A DNA stretch of 64,000 nt from Streptomyces antioxidans (lineage in GTDB: Bacteria; Actinomycetota; Actinomycetes; Streptomycetales; Streptomycetaceae): the NCBI RefSeq assembly GCF_000968685.2, contig NZ_LAKD02000032.1, positions 62,001-126,000 of the forward strand, given 5' to 3'. Both the position numbers and the translations under genes were made by a program. The notes under the pieces are model-generated. The model made no database searches, had not been told where the DNA came from, and saw only the letters and a program-made list of their open reading frames with translations. Positions 1-11,500 of this stretch are shown here, piece after piece (the stretch's first letter is position 1; the number at the start of each line of letters is the position of its first letter).

Positions 1-60
1 GAGTGCTGTCACCGCGAGCCCCACCGGGCTCACTTGACCGACGACGGAAACGGCTGGGTG

Positions 61-879
61 ATGACAGACAACGCGACGGACAAGGACGCGGCCGATACCA
101 GGGGCGCCCGTGGGCGCCGTCACCGGAGGTGGCGCCTGGCCGCGGCGCTGGGTCTGACGGCGGTGCTGGCGGGCGGCGGGATCGCCGCCCTCCGGACGTC
201 CGGACCGCCCGCGTCCGACGCCCCGGAGCCCGCGGCCGCCGTCGCCACCCACTCCGGCCGGCTGACGGCTGGGGAAGCGCGCGAGGCGTCCCGCATCGCC
301 ATCGACGCCGCCACCCGGCCCGGCCCCGCGAAGGACCGTCAGAGGGCACCGCAGAAGAGCGACGGGGAGCGGAACGCCGCGGGCGGCTCCGGCGCCGAAC
401 CGCTGGACACCCGCCGTCCGACCCGGGCCACGTCGGGATCATCCGCCAGCGACAGCCGGGCCGAGGTCCAGCTCTACGACTACGCCTCGGACACCCTCAT
501 CACCAGGGTGGTCGATCTGCGCTCCAAGAAGGTACTCGACTCCGCCCGACGCCACGGCGTCCAGCCGCCTCCCACCCTGGCCGAGGCCCGCGAGGCGGTG
601 AAGGTCATCCTCACCGACCGCCGGCTCGGCCCGGGGATGCGCGAGTCCTATGCAGCGCAGACCGGGAAGCGGCTGGCCTCGCCCGCCCAACTGCGCCTCC
701 AGAGCATGTCGTTCCTCGGCTCCCGGGCCAAGGGAGTGGACGGTGCCCGGAAGGTGTCCCGGTGCGGTGAGCACCGCTGTGTGCAGCTGTTCGTGCGCAT
801 TCCGGGTGGCAAGTGGATCGACACCAGCCGGATCGTCATCGATCTGTCGGCCAGGCGCGCCGCCGTCATCGGCCTGTGA
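61..879 (+). CDS. Membrane-anchored or secreted protein resembling the N-terminal (N2/N3) part of copper amine oxidases
   Basis: Predicted product is 272 residues. An Arg-rich stretch (about 14-25) is followed by one hydrophobic helix (about 26-43), giving a signal anchor or uncleaved signal peptide. A low-complexity Ala/Pro/Ser linker runs to about residue 130. The conserved-looking part (about 135-230) contains YDYASDTLITRVVDL, then HGVQPPPTLAEAREAV. This order (a Val/Tyr strand, a VDL turn, then GVQPPxTxxE) resembles the N3-type domain of bacterial copper amine oxidases. The next gene starts 15 bases downstream and encodes the catalytic domain, so together they look like one enzyme on two chains. 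I chose the ATG at 61; GTG at 58 and TTG at 34 are in-frame alternatives and none has a strong ribosome binding site. The domain match is by eye, and a PepSY-like or unrelated exported protein is possible. Confidence 0.6.
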   Translation: MTDNATDKDAADTRGARGRRHRRWRLAAALGLTAVLAGGGIAALRTSGPPASDAPEPAAAVATHSGRLTAGEAREASRIAIDAATRPGPAKDRQRAPQKSDGERNAAGGSGAEPLDTRRPTRATSGSSASDSRAEVQLYDYASDTLITRVVDLRSKKVLDSARRHGVQPPPTLAEAREAVKVILTDRRLGPGMRESYAAQTGKRLASPAQLRLQSMSFLGSRAKGVDGARKVSRCGEHRCVQLFVRIPGGKWIDTSRIVIDLSARRAAVIGL

Positions 880-893
880 GGGGAGCCTCGTCC

Positions 894-2147
894 GTGTCCA
901 GTCTGTTTCGGCGTGCCCATGTGGTCCGGCGCGCCCGTCCGCTGTGCCGCGCCCATCCGCTGTGGCGGGCCCGTGTGCTGCTCCCCGTGGTGGGACTGCT
1001 GGCCCTGTGGCTGCCGGGTCCGGCCGCCGCCGCGCCCGCGAGCGCCGCGGCGGAGCCGTCCTGCCCCGCCGCGGATCGCATCGACACCACCCTCAAGAAC
1101 GGCGCCAGGTGGCAGATGTGCTGGGACATCGACCGCAACACCGGTGCGGTGCTGAGCGATGTGACCTACACCCCGAACCGTTCCGCCCCCACCCGGGTAC
1201 TCAAAAGTGCCTCGCTCGCCGAGGTGCATGTGCCCTATGACAGCGGTCAGCCGCGCTTCTACGACGTCTCGGCGATCGGCTTCGGCGATCTGGAGCAGGG
1301 CACGCTCACCCGGCTCAGCGCCGAGGACTGCCCCGACGGGCGGCTCCACGACTTCCGTGACACCCCGGTGCTGTGCGTAGCGGAGCAGCCCCGGCCGTTC
1401 GCCTACAAGAGCGCCGTGGAGAAGGGCGTGCTGCACGGCACCGATCTGGTCGTCTTCTCGGTCTCCGAGATCGGCTGGTACGACTACATCACCGAGTGGC
1501 GCTTCTCGGACGACGGCTCCATCACCCCCCGGTCGGGCGCCACCGGAAGCCTCTCGCCGTTCCAGTTCTCCGATGCGGGCAGCGGCTGGCCGACCGGGGT
1601 GGGCTCCACCCGGTTCAGCGAGAACCACTCCCACAACATCTTCTGGCGGCTGGACTTCGACGTCGACGGAGAGTCCAAGAACACCGTGGAGCAGTACGAC
1701 TACCTGGGCGGCGGCACGGCCGCGCGCACCACCAAGCGCACCGTGTTCTCCCGTGAGAGCGCGGCGGACCTCGCGCCCACCCGCTTCTGGCGGGTGGTGA
1801 ACCCCGCCGCCGAGAACTCCGACGGCCACGCCAAGTCCTGGGAGATCGACAACCACCACAGCGATCAGTACCGGGGACCGCACGAGACCGAGGAGTTCAC
1901 CCACCACGACATGTACTTCACGCAGTACCGGGAGTGCGAGCGGCTGGCCTACGGCAACACCGCCCCGGACTGCGCCGCCTCGGTCGACAAGTACACCGGC
2001 GACGAGAAGCTCACCGACCCGGTGGCCTGGGTCAGCGTCGACTTCCACCATGTGCCCAGGGACGAGGACCAGGACCCCATGCCCACCCACTGGCAGGGCT
2101 TCACGATCGTGCCCCGGGACGTCACGGCCACGAGCCAGCTGCCATGA
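894..2147 (+). CDS. Secreted copper amine oxidase, catalytic domain only
   Basis: Predicted product is 417 residues. The start GTG at 894 follows GGGGAG (880-885) at good spacing. Arg-rich N-terminus, hydrophobic helix (about 28-42) and an Ala-rich cleavage region indicate export. Copper amine oxidases oxidise primary amines to aldehydes using Cu(II) and the quinone TPQ made from a Tyr. The motifs can be placed: catalytic-base region FYDVSAIGFG with Asp124; TPQ precursor Tyr196 in GWYDY; copper ligands His245-Ser-His247, exactly 49 residues after the Tyr as in Arthrobacter enzymes; third copper ligand probably His386 in HHVPRDED. The Asn that normally precedes TPQ (N-Y-D/E-Y) is Trp here. The N-terminal domains of a normal enzyme of about 640 residues are missing and may be supplied by the preceding gene. 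The next gene starts 58 bases downstream, so co-transcription with the NRPS cluster is likely. The family call is firm; substrate unknown. Confidence 0.82.
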   Translation: MSSLFRRAHVVRRARPLCRAHPLWRARVLLPVVGLLALWLPGPAAAAPASAAAEPSCPAADRIDTTLKNGARWQMCWDIDRNTGAVLSDVTYTPNRSAPTRVLKSASLAEVHVPYDSGQPRFYDVSAIGFGDLEQGTLTRLSAEDCPDGRLHDFRDTPVLCVAEQPRPFAYKSAVEKGVLHGTDLVVFSVSEIGWYDYITEWRFSDDGSITPRSGATGSLSPFQFSDAGSGWPTGVGSTRFSENHSHNIFWRLDFDVDGESKNTVEQYDYLGGGTAARTTKRTVFSRESAADLAPTRFWRVVNPAAENSDGHAKSWEIDNHHSDQYRGPHETEEFTHHDMYFTQYRECERLAYGNTAPDCAASVDKYTGDEKLTDPVAWVSVDFHHVPRDEDQDPMPTHWQGFTIVPRDVTATSQLP

Positions 2148-2205
2148 CCGGGCCCCGTCGCCCCTCCCGTTCCGTCCCCGCCCCGTCCCCGGCAAGGAGT
2201 GCACC

Positions 2206-3567
2206 GTGTTACGTCCGACCCCGGCCCCGTCCGTCGAGGAACGGTCGAAGATCCGCCGCGTCCTCGGGGACCGGCTGACCGCCCTCGCCCGCGCCCATCA
2301 GGTGCCCGGAGCCCAACTCGCCGTGCACGGCGGCGGAATGACCCTCGCCGTGGAGACCGGCGTCCTGGACGCGGACACCGGCGAGCCGTGCACCGCCGAC
2401 GCGGCCGTCCCCATCGGCTCCATCACCAAGGCGTACACCGCGACCGTGGTGCTGCTCCTGGTGGCGGACGGCGATGTGGAGCTGGACGACCGGCTCGGCG
2501 ACCATGTGCCGGAGCTGCGGCGGGCCGGTCCGCCGTGCACGGTGCGCCAGGTGCTCAGCCACACCGCGGGGCTTCCGTCCGGGCCCGACTCGGACCAGGT
2601 GGCCTCGCTGACCGCCGCGCGCTATCTGCTGGACCACTGCACCGACCGCACCCTGGTGATGCCCCCGGGGACGGACTTCTCCTACTCCAACGCGGGCTAT
2701 GTGGCCGCTGGGCGGCTGATCGAGGCGGTCACCGGGATGAGCTGGCAGGAGGCCGTGCGGTCCGTGCTGCTCGATCCGCTGGGCACCGTACCGTCCTTCC
2801 TCGGCACGGCGGGCGGCCCGCACCGGCCCACGGCGCGCGGCCACTCGGCCAACCAGGCCACGGGCAGAACGCGGCCGGTGCGGCAGAACCTCGCCCCCGC
2901 CGAGGCCGCGGCCGGTGCGCTGAGGGCCAGCGCCCTCGATCTGGTGGCGCTGGGCCGGGCCCATCTCGGCGGCGGGGCCACGGAGTTGCTGCCCCGCGAG
3001 CTCGCGGAGGAGATGCGCCGCCCGGTGCCCGGCGCCGACCCCGGGGTGCTGGCCGACGGCTGGGGCCCGGGCTGGGCGCTCTTCCGGCACGGCGACACCC
3101 TGTGGTTCGGGCACGACGGCAACGCCCAGGGCACCTCCTGCTTCCTGCGGGCCGACCCCGCCACCGGCGCGGTGGTCGGCTTCACCGCCAACGCGGGCAC
3201 CGGCACCGGGCTGTGGCACGAACTGACCGATGTCCTCGGCGAGATCACCGGCGTCCGGGTGCCCCCCACACCCGCCCCGCGGCACCGGGCCACCCCCATG
3301 GCCGCGACCTCACAGTGCACCGGGATCTATCTCAACGGCGACATCGAGTACCAGGTGACCATCGGCGACGGCGGTGGCCTCGCCCTGTCCGTGGACGGCG
3401 ACCTCCCCGCGCCGCTGCTCTGCCACGACGACCTGACCTGCGACCTGGTGGACCCCTCCTCCGGACGCCGGCTCCCCGGCGGGCGCTTCGTCCGCGATCC
3501 GCGGACCGGCGCCGTGGACCGGATCCAGCTCTCGGGCCGGATGGCCCGCAGGAGCGCCCTGGTCTGA
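2206..3567 (+). CDS. PBP-type thioesterase (beta-lactamase fold), candidate NRPS macrocyclase
   Basis: Predicted product is 453 residues, cytoplasmic (no signal peptide). GTG start at 2206 is set by AAGGAG (2194-2199). Serine beta-lactamase/DD-peptidase motifs are complete: Ser72-I-T-Lys75 (SxxK), Tyr160-S-Asn162 (YxN) and His303-D-Gly305 in the KTG/HxG position. A C-terminal beta-rich segment from about residue 365 resembles the lipocalin-like tail of SurE-type enzymes, and the length matches that family (about 450). SurE, DsaJ, WolJ, Ulm16 and MppK release peptides from NRPSs that lack a C-terminal thioesterase and join head to tail, favouring a D residue at the C-terminus. Here the downstream NRPS has no thioesterase and ends in an E domain, which fits exactly. 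Codon 2 is TTA, so translation probably depends on the bldA tRNA. The main alternative is an ordinary serine hydrolase, less likely in this context. Confidence 0.88.
   Translation: MLRPTPAPSVEERSKIRRVLGDRLTALARAHQVPGAQLAVHGGGMTLAVETGVLDADTGEPCTADAAVPIGSITKAYTATVVLLLVADGDVELDDRLGDHVPELRRAGPPCTVRQVLSHTAGLPSGPDSDQVASLTAARYLLDHCTDRTLVMPPGTDFSYSNAGYVAAGRLIEAVTGMSWQEAVRSVLLDPLGTVPSFLGTAGGPHRPTARGHSANQATGRTRPVRQNLAPAEAAAGALRASALDLVALGRAHLGGGATELLPRELAEEMRRPVPGADPGVLADGWGPGWALFRHGDTLWFGHDGNAQGTSCFLRADPATGAVVGFTANAGTGTGLWHELTDVLGEITGVRVPPTPAPRHRATPMAATSQCTGIYLNGDIEYQVTIGDGGGLALSVDGDLPAPLLCHDDLTCDLVDPSSGRRLPGGRFVRDPRTGAVDRIQLSGRMARRSALV
2209..2211 (+). promoter_or_regulatory. TTA codon at position 2 of the macrocyclase gene
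   Basis: The sequence reads GTG TTA CGT at the start of the PBP-type thioesterase. TTA is the rarest codon in Streptomyces and is read by the bldA tRNA, which appears late in growth. A TTA at codon 2 can stall initiation directly. I did not notice in-frame TTA codons in the two NRPS genes. Confidence 0.8.
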
Positions 3568-3632
3568 GGTTCGCCACCGCGCCGCACACGGCCGTTCTCC
3601 CCACATCTCCCCCGGCCGGGCGCGGGCGCACC

Positions 3633-3651
3633 GGCCCGGCCGGCCCGGGCC
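3633..3651 (+). other. GC-rich hairpin in the leader between macrocyclase and NRPS1
   Basis: Arms GGCCCGG and CCGGGCC with a 5-base loop, about 48 bases before the NRPS1 start. There is no T-run. It could be a weak terminator, an attenuator or chance in a GC-rich spacer. The rest of the 131-base spacer (3568-3698) holds only a weak ribosome binding site (GAAGG at 3681-3685). Confidence 0.3.
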
Positions 3652-3698
3652 GCCCCCACATCCGCCCGTTCAACCGCTCTGAAGGGCCACAACCCACC

Positions 3699-5529
3699 AT
3701 GACGGACGACTGCGAAACCTCATCGGTGTCCGCACCCCAACCCGCCCCGGACCTCCCTCCGGAGGCGTGGAACGCCACGGACCGCGCCGTCTCCCGCGCC
3801 CCGCTCGGCGAGCTCTTCGCCCTCCGGGCGAAGCGCACCCCCGAGGCTCCGGCCCTGGTGGCGGACGGGCGCGAGTGGTCCTTCCGGGAGGTCGAGCGCT
3901 GGGCGAACCGGCTGGCCCACCGGCTCATCGGGCGGGGTGTGGGGCCGGAGCGGGTGGTGGCGCTGGTGCTGCCCCGCTCGGCCGAACTGGTGGTGGCCGA
4001 GCTGGCGGTGGCGAAGGCCGGTGGCGCCTACCTCCCGATCGATCCCGCGCACCCCGAGGAGCGCCGGGCCATGATGCTGGCCGACGCCCGGCCGGTGGCC
4101 GTGCTCGACGATCCGGCGGAGATCCTGGAGGCGGGGGCCGGAGAGGGCCCGGACCACCCACCGGGTCGGGGGGAGCTGCTCGGCCCGCTGTACCCCGAAC
4201 ACCCCGCCTATGTCATCTACACCTCCGGCTCCACGGGCGTGCCCAAGGGCGTGCTGGTGCCACACGCCGGTCTTGGCAACTTCTCCGCCGCGACGGCCGC
4301 CCACTACCGGGTCCGGCCCGGTGACCGGGTGCTGCAGTTCTCCTCGCCCAGCTTCGACGCCTCCGTACTGGAGCTGTGCTCCTCCCTGCTCGCCGGGGCG
4401 GCGCTGGTGGTGCCCCCGGAAGGGCCGCTGCTGGGCGCCGAGCTGGCGTCGGTCCTGCGGGAGAAGCGGGTGACCCATGCCCTGATCCCCCCGGCGGCGC
4501 TCGCCACCGTGCCCCCGGAGGAGCTGCACGACGGGCTGCCCGACTTCCGCACGCTGATCGTGGGCGCCGAGGCGTGCCCCGCCGATCTGGTGGACCTATG
4601 GGCACCGGGGCGGCGGATGGTCAACTCCTACGGCCCGACGGAGGCCACGGTCGTGGCCAGCTGGACGGACGCCCTGGCGGCGGGGACCGGCGCCCCGCCG
4701 ATCGGCCGTCCGCTGCCCAACACCCGGGTGTTCGTGCTGGACGAGGCGGCGCGGCAGGTACCGGTGGGGGCCACCGGAGAGCTGTGCATCGGCGGCGCGG
4801 GCCTGGCCCGGGGCTATCTCGACCGGCCGGGGCTGACCGCCGAGCGGTTCACCGCCTGCCCGTTCGGCCCGCCCGGTTCGCGGATGTACCGCACCGGTGA
4901 CCTGGTCCGCTGGAACGCCTACGGCGAGCTGGAATTCCTGGGCCGGGCCGACCACCAGGTCAAGGTACGCGGCTTCCGCATCGAACTGGGCGAGGTGGAG
5001 GCCGCGTTGGCCCGCCATCCCCAGGTGGGCTCCGCCGTGGTCACCGTACGGGAGGACGAGCCCGGCCAGAGGCGGCTGGTCGGCTATGTGGTGCCGCCGG
5101 GCGGCGGGGCCCCGCCGAAGGTGGCGGAGGTCCGCGCCGCGGTGGCCCGGGTGCTCCCGGCGCATATGGTGCCGTCCGCCTACGTCGTACTGGACGCGTT
5201 CCCCCTGACCCCGCACCGCAAGATCGACCGGCGGGCGCTGCCCGCCCCGCGCTCAGCGCCGGACGGCGACTCGCGCCACATCGCCCCGCGCACCCCCGCC
5301 GAGGAGGCCCTGGCCCGCATCTGGTCCGAGGTGCTGCCGGTGGACAGCGTGGGTGTGGAGGACGACTTCCTGGGCCTGGGCGGCGACTCCATCCTCGGGG
5401 TGCGGCTGCTGGCCCGCGTCCGGGCCGAGCTGGGCGTGGGGCTCTCGCTGCGGGCTCTGCTCGACGCCAGGACGGTGGCGCGGCTGGCGGCCACGTTGCC
5501 GTCCGAGGCGGCCGGGACGCCCGAAGCGC
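3699..5529 (+). other. Module 1: A-T loading module, hydrophobic residue (unresolved)
   Basis: The A-domain pocket read against GrsA gives DALLIGSVVK, a neutral hydrophobic pocket (Leu/Phe/Trp class, not resolved by eye). A5 and A10 have almost the same code. The motif before the invariant Lys is HRK instead of NGK. The first 40 residues contain [10 protein letters not shown], the linker normally found between a C and an A domain, which suggests an ancestral C domain was lost. No E domain, so the residue is L. Confidence 0.7.
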
Positions 5530-8500
5530 CGATCCCGCCCGCACCGCGCGACCGTCCGCTGCCGCTGTCCTCCGCCCAGCGGCGGCTGTGGTTCCTGGAC
5601 GATCTGACCTCCGGCGGAACCGAGTACAACACCGGGGCCGGGCTGCGGCTCGACGGCCCGCTCGAGGTGGCCGCGCTGCGCCGGGCGCTGGACCGGCTCG
5701 CCGCCCGCCATGACGCGCTGCGCACCACCTTCGCCACCGTGGACGGGCACGGGGTGCAGCAGGTGGCGGCGCACGGGACCGTACCGCTCGAGCGGGTGGA
5801 CCTCGGCGGGCATCCGGCGCGGCGGCGCGCCGAGGCGCTGGACGCCACGCTGACCGCCGAGCTGAACCGCCCCTATGACCTGAGACGGTCCCCGCTGACC
5901 AGGGCGCTGCTGATCCGGCTCGCCGACGGGGAACACATCCTGCTGCTGGCGCAGCACCACATCGTCACCGACGGCTGGTCGGTCGGGCTGCTGGTGCGCG
6001 AACTGACCGCGCTCTACGCAGCCGAGGTGTCCGGCACCGGGGTCGCGCTCCCCGAACCCGCCCTCCAGTACCCGGACTTCGCGGTGTGGGAGCGCAGCCG
6101 CCCCGCCACCGCCGGTGCGGACGCCGATCTGGCGTACTGGCGTGACCGGCTGGCCGGGATGCAGACGCTGGAGCTGCCCACCGACCGCCCGCGCCCGCCG
6201 GTGCGCACCACGGCGGGCGCGGTGCACCGCCGTGAGCTGCCCGCCGAGCTGGTGGCGGGGCTGGCCAGGCTCGGCAGGGAGCGGGACACCACGCAGTTCA
6301 CCCTGCTCGCGGCGGCCGTCGCGGTGCTGTTCTCCCGCTACTCGGGCCAGCGGGACATCGCCTTGGGCACCGTGACCGCCGGGCGCCACCGCGAGGAGCT
6401 GGAGTCGGTCGCCGGGTTCTTCGTCAACACCCTGGTGCTGCGCGCCGATGTGGACGGGGACAGCACGGTCGAGCGGTTCCTGGACGCGATGCGCGAGACG
6501 GTGCTGGACGCCTTCAGCCATGACCGGCTGCCGTTCGAGCGGGTCGTCGAGGAGCTGGCGCCGCGCCGCGACCCCAGCCGCAACCCCCTGGTGCAGGCGC
6601 TGGTCGTCCAGCAGAGCGCCCTGGTGCCCGGCCGGGAGGCGGGCGGTGTGCGGTTCACCGAGCACGCCCTGCCCCGCCCGGCCGCGCGGTTCGACCTGGT
6701 GCTGGAGTTCCTGCCCCGCGACGACGGCTCGCTGGGGCTGACCGTGGAGTTCAACTCCGATCTGTTCGACGCCGCCACGATCGAGCGGATGGCCGGGCAT
6801 CTCCACCGGCTGCTGACCGCCATGGTGGGCGATCCGGGCGCCACCCTGGTCGAGCTGCGGATGCTGGCCGACGCCGAGTGGCATGCGATGCTCGACGCCT
6901 GGAATGGCCCCGAGCGGCCCGCGGTCGAGGCCACCCTGCCCGGTCTCTTCGCCGTCCAAGTGGCGCGGCGGCCCGCCGCCACCGCCGTGACCCGCGGGGA
7001 CGCCGGCCTCTCCTATGACGAGGTGAACCGGCGCGCCAACCGGCTGGCGCGGCTGCTCATCGCCGGGGGCGCCGGTCCCGAGCGGCTGGTGGCCCTCGCC
7101 CTGCCCCGCTCGGCCGAGCTCGTCGTCGTCCTGCTGGCGGTGCTCAAGGCGGGCGCCGGATATCTGCCGGTGGACCCCGAATACCCCGCCGAGCGCATCG
7201 CGTTCATGCTGGAGGACGCCGCGCCCTCGATCATCCTCACCACCACCGGGGCGGTGGGCTGTCTGCCCGTGGACACCGCACCGCTGCTGCTGGACGACCC
7301 GGAGGTACGCGCCCGGCTGGACGGGCTCGCGGACGGCGACATCACCGACGCCGAACGGCTGCGGCCGCTGCTCCCGGCCCATCCCGCCTATGTCATCTAC
7401 ACCTCGGGATCCACCGGCCGGCCCAAGGGCGTGGTGGTCACCCACAGCGCCGTGGCGGGGCTCGCGGCCTGGGCCGAGGCGGAGCTGGGGCGGGAGCGGC
7501 TGACCGATGTGGTCGCCTCCACCTCGCTCAACTTCGATGTGTCGGTCTTCGAGATCCTGTGCCCGCTGCTGGCGGGCGGCAGCGTCGAGGTGGTGGGTGA
7601 CCTGCTCGCCCTCACCGATCCCGGGGGGCGGCCACGGGCGGCCGGGCTGCTCAGCGGGGTGCCCTCGGTGTTCTCCCGGCTGCTGGGCGGGGAGCGCCCG
7701 GCGGACGGGGCCCGGACCGTCGTCCTGGCGGGCGAGGCGCTGCCCGCCCAGACCGTACGGGACATCCGGGAGGCCATGCCGTCCTGCCGGATCGCCAATC
7801 TCTACGGGCCGACCGAGGCCACCGTGTACGCCACCGGCTGGTTCTGCGACGGTCAGGCGCCGCCGCAGGCCCCGCCGATCGGCCGCCCGGTCGCGGGCAC
7901 CCGCGCGTATGTCCTGGACCCGACGCTGCGGCTGGTGCCGCCCGGGGTGACCGGTGAGCTGTATCTGGGCGGGCAGGGCCTGGCCCGGGGCTATCTGCGG
8001 CGGCCCGGGCTGACCGCCCACCGGTTTCTCGCCGACCCCTTCGGGCCGCCGGGCAGCCGGATGTACCGCACCGGTGACCTGGTCCGCTGGAACGGCGAGG
8101 GCCAGCTGGAGTACGTCGGCAGAGCCGATGACCAGGTGAAGATCCGCGGCTTCCGCATCGAGCTGGGCGAGGTGGAGACGGCGCTGCTGCGCCACCCCGA
8201 CATCGCCGAGGCCGCGGCCGTGGCCCGGGAGACCGGCGGCCATCGGCGGCTGATCGCCCATGTGGTGGCCGCCGCGGGCGCCGAGCCCGACCCGGCGGGG
8301 CTGCGGCGCTTTCTGCGGCGTTCGCTGCCCGACTACATGGTGCCCGCCTCCGTCGTCGTGCTGGAGCGGATGCCGCTCAACCCCAACGGCAAGCTGGACC
8401 GCGGCCGGCTCCCCGAGCCGGACTGGGCCGAGGCCGCGGCACCGGGCTATGTGGCGCCCCGGACCGCCACCGAGCGCACCCTGGCGGCGGTCTGGGCCCG

Positions 8501-11500
8501 GATCCTGCGGGTGGAGCGCGTGGGGATGGAGGACAACTTCTTCTCCCTCGGCGGCGATTCGATCCTCAGCATCCAGCTGGTCTCCCAGGCGCGGCGGGCC
8601 GGGCTCGCCGTCACCTCGCGCGATGTCTACCGCCATCAGACGATCGCCGCGCTGGCCCTGCACCTGGACACCACCGCGGCCCCGGCCGGGCCCGCCGCCG
8701 AGGGGGACGCGACGGCCACCGGGGAACTGCCGCTGACCCCCATTCAGCACTGGCTGTTCACCACCGACCCCGAGCGGGCCGGGCACTTCAACCAGACCGT
8801 CTCCCTGGTGCTGCCCGAGGACGTGGACGAGGACGCGCTGCGGCACGCCCTGGACGCGCTGGTGGACCACCATGACGCCCTGCGCTCCCGCTTCCACCGG
8901 CGGGACGGGGGCTGGTACCAGCGGATCGAGGACCCGGCGGCCGTCCGGGTACCGCTCGAGACCACCGGCGCCGGGCACTTGGGCCGCTTCGACCTGGCCG
9001 AGGGGCCGCTGATGCGGGCGGTGCTCGACCGGGAGGCCGGGCCGCACCCGGTCCTCCACCTCACCATCCATCACGCGGTGGTGGACGGGGTGGCCTGGCG
9101 CGTCCTCCTGGAGGACCTTGACAGTGCCTACCGGCGGGCGGCCCATGACGAGGGGGCCGGGCTGCCCGCGAAGTCATCGCCGCTGCGCCGCTGGGCGCTG
9201 CGGCTCAACTCCCATGCGAGGGAAGGCGGGTTCGCCGACGAGGAGGCGTACTGGACCGGTCTGGCCGGGGCCTGTGACCCCGCGCTGCCGACCGACCTGC
9301 GCGGGGCGGCCGGGGCGAACACCTATGCCTCGGCCCGGTCGGTCACCGTACGGCTCGGCCCCGAGGAGACCGCCGCACTCCTCCACACGCTCCCCGAGGC
9401 CTACCGCACCCAGGTCAACGATGTGCTGCTGAGCGCGCTGGCCCGGGTGCTGCACCGCTGGACCGGGCGCGCCCGGGTGCCGGTGGACGTGGAGGGCCAC
9501 GGCCGCGAGGAGCTCTTCGCGGACCTGGACCTGTCCCGTACGGTCGGCTGGTTCACCACCCGCTTCCCGGTGGCGCTCGACCTTCCGGACGGCGGCTGGG
9601 GCGAGGTGCTGAAATCCGTCAAGGAGCAGATGCGGGCCGTGCCGCGGCGCGGTCTCGGCTACGGGGTGCGGCGCCATCTGCTCGATGGCGCGGGCCTCCC
9701 CGACGGCCCCACGGCCGGGATCAGCTTCAACTACCTCGGCCGGTTCGAGGCGCCGGGCGGCGGCGACGGGCTCTTCCGCGGCCTCCACCGGGAGCTGGCC
9801 CTGGACGCCGACCCCGCCTCGCCGCGCCCGCATCCGCTGGAGGTGGTGGGCCGGGCCCGGGAGGACGGCCTGGAGTTCACCTGGTTCTACTCCGCCCGTC
9901 TGCACCGGGAGGAGACGGTCGCCCGGCTCGCCGGGGAGTTCCGCGAGGCGCTGTGCGAGATCGCCCGGCACGGCAGCGCGCCCGGGGCGGGCGGCCGCAC
10001 CCCGTCCGACTTCCCGCTCGCCGCCCTCGACCAGACCGCCGTGGACCGGCTGGCCGGGAACGGCGGCACGGTGGAGGACATCTACCCGCTGACCCCCACC
10101 CAGACCGGCATGCTGTTCCACGCCCTGGCGCAGGGCGACCGGCGGGCCTACTTCCAGCAGCTCACCTTCGTACTCGACGGGGTGCCGGAGCCGGCGGCGC
10201 TGGCCGCGGCCTGGCAGCGGGTCGCCGACCGCACCCAGGTGTTGCGCGCCCGCGCGGTGTGGGAGGGGGTGTCGGAGCCGGTCCAGGTGGTGGAGCGCGG
10301 GGTCCGGATCCCGGTGGCCCTGCTCGACTGGCGTCATCTGTCCGGCCCGGACGAGCGCCGGGAGGAGCTGCGGAGGTTCCTCGCCGAGGACCGGGAGCGC
10401 GGTCTCGACCTGGCCGCCGCCCCGCTGACGCGGCTGGCGCTGGCCCGGCTGTCGGAGACCGAGGTCCAGGTGGTGTGGACGTTCCACCATCTGATCCTGG
10501 ACGGCTGGAGCCTGTTCCAGGTGCTCTCCGATGTCTTCCACTGCCATGCACGGGCGCGGGCCGGGGCGTCCGGCGCGGCCATGGCCGACGGTCTGCCCGG
10601 CCGCCGCCCGTTCGGCGACTATGTGGCCTGGCTGCGGGAGCGCGACGGGGCCCTGGCCGAGGAGCACTGGCGGGCCAGGCTCGGCGATCTCACCGAGCCC
10701 ACCCCGCTGCCGTACGACCGGGAGCCCACCGAGACCCATCACGCCGAGTCCACCGAGGACGTCCGCGTGACCCTGCCCGCCACCACCACCCGGCGGCTCC
10801 AGGCCCTGGCCCGGGGCGAGGGGCTGACCCTGAACACCGTGGTGCAGGGCGCCTGGGCGCTGCTGCTGGCCCGGCTGTCCGGCCGCGAGGACGTGGTCTT
10901 CGGGACCACGGTGTCCGGACGGCCGCCGGAACTGCCGGGCGTGGAGACGATGAACGGGCTGTTCATCACCACCGTGCCGACCCGTCTCACGGTGCCGTCC
11001 GGGTGCACGCTGCTGTCCTGGCTGAGCGCGGTGCAGTCCGGGCAGACCGAGGACCGGCGGTTCGACTTCGTGCCGCTCACCAGGCTGCGGTCCTGGACCG
11101 GTCTGCCCGAGCGGGCGAACCTCTTCGACTCCATCGTGGTCTTCGAGAACTATCCGGTCGGCGGGGACCTCGCCGCCGCGCACGGCCTCGCCCTGCGCGA
11201 GCTGACCGGCGTCGAGACCACCAACTACCCGCTGTCCCTGGTGGTCTACCCCGGCGAGGAACTGGCGCTGCGGCTCGGCCACGACCCAGCGCTGTTCGAC
11301 GGGGCCACCGCCCGGCGGCTGGCGGAGCATCTGACGGTGCTGCTGACGGCCATGGCCGACACCCCGGACCTGGCCCCCGCACACCTGCCGATGCTCACCG
11401 CCGCCCGGCGCCACCAGGTGCTCCGGGAGTGGAACGACACCGCGGTGCCCCTTCCCGAGTCCACGGTGGCCGGGCTGTTCGCCGAGCAGGTGCGGTGTGC

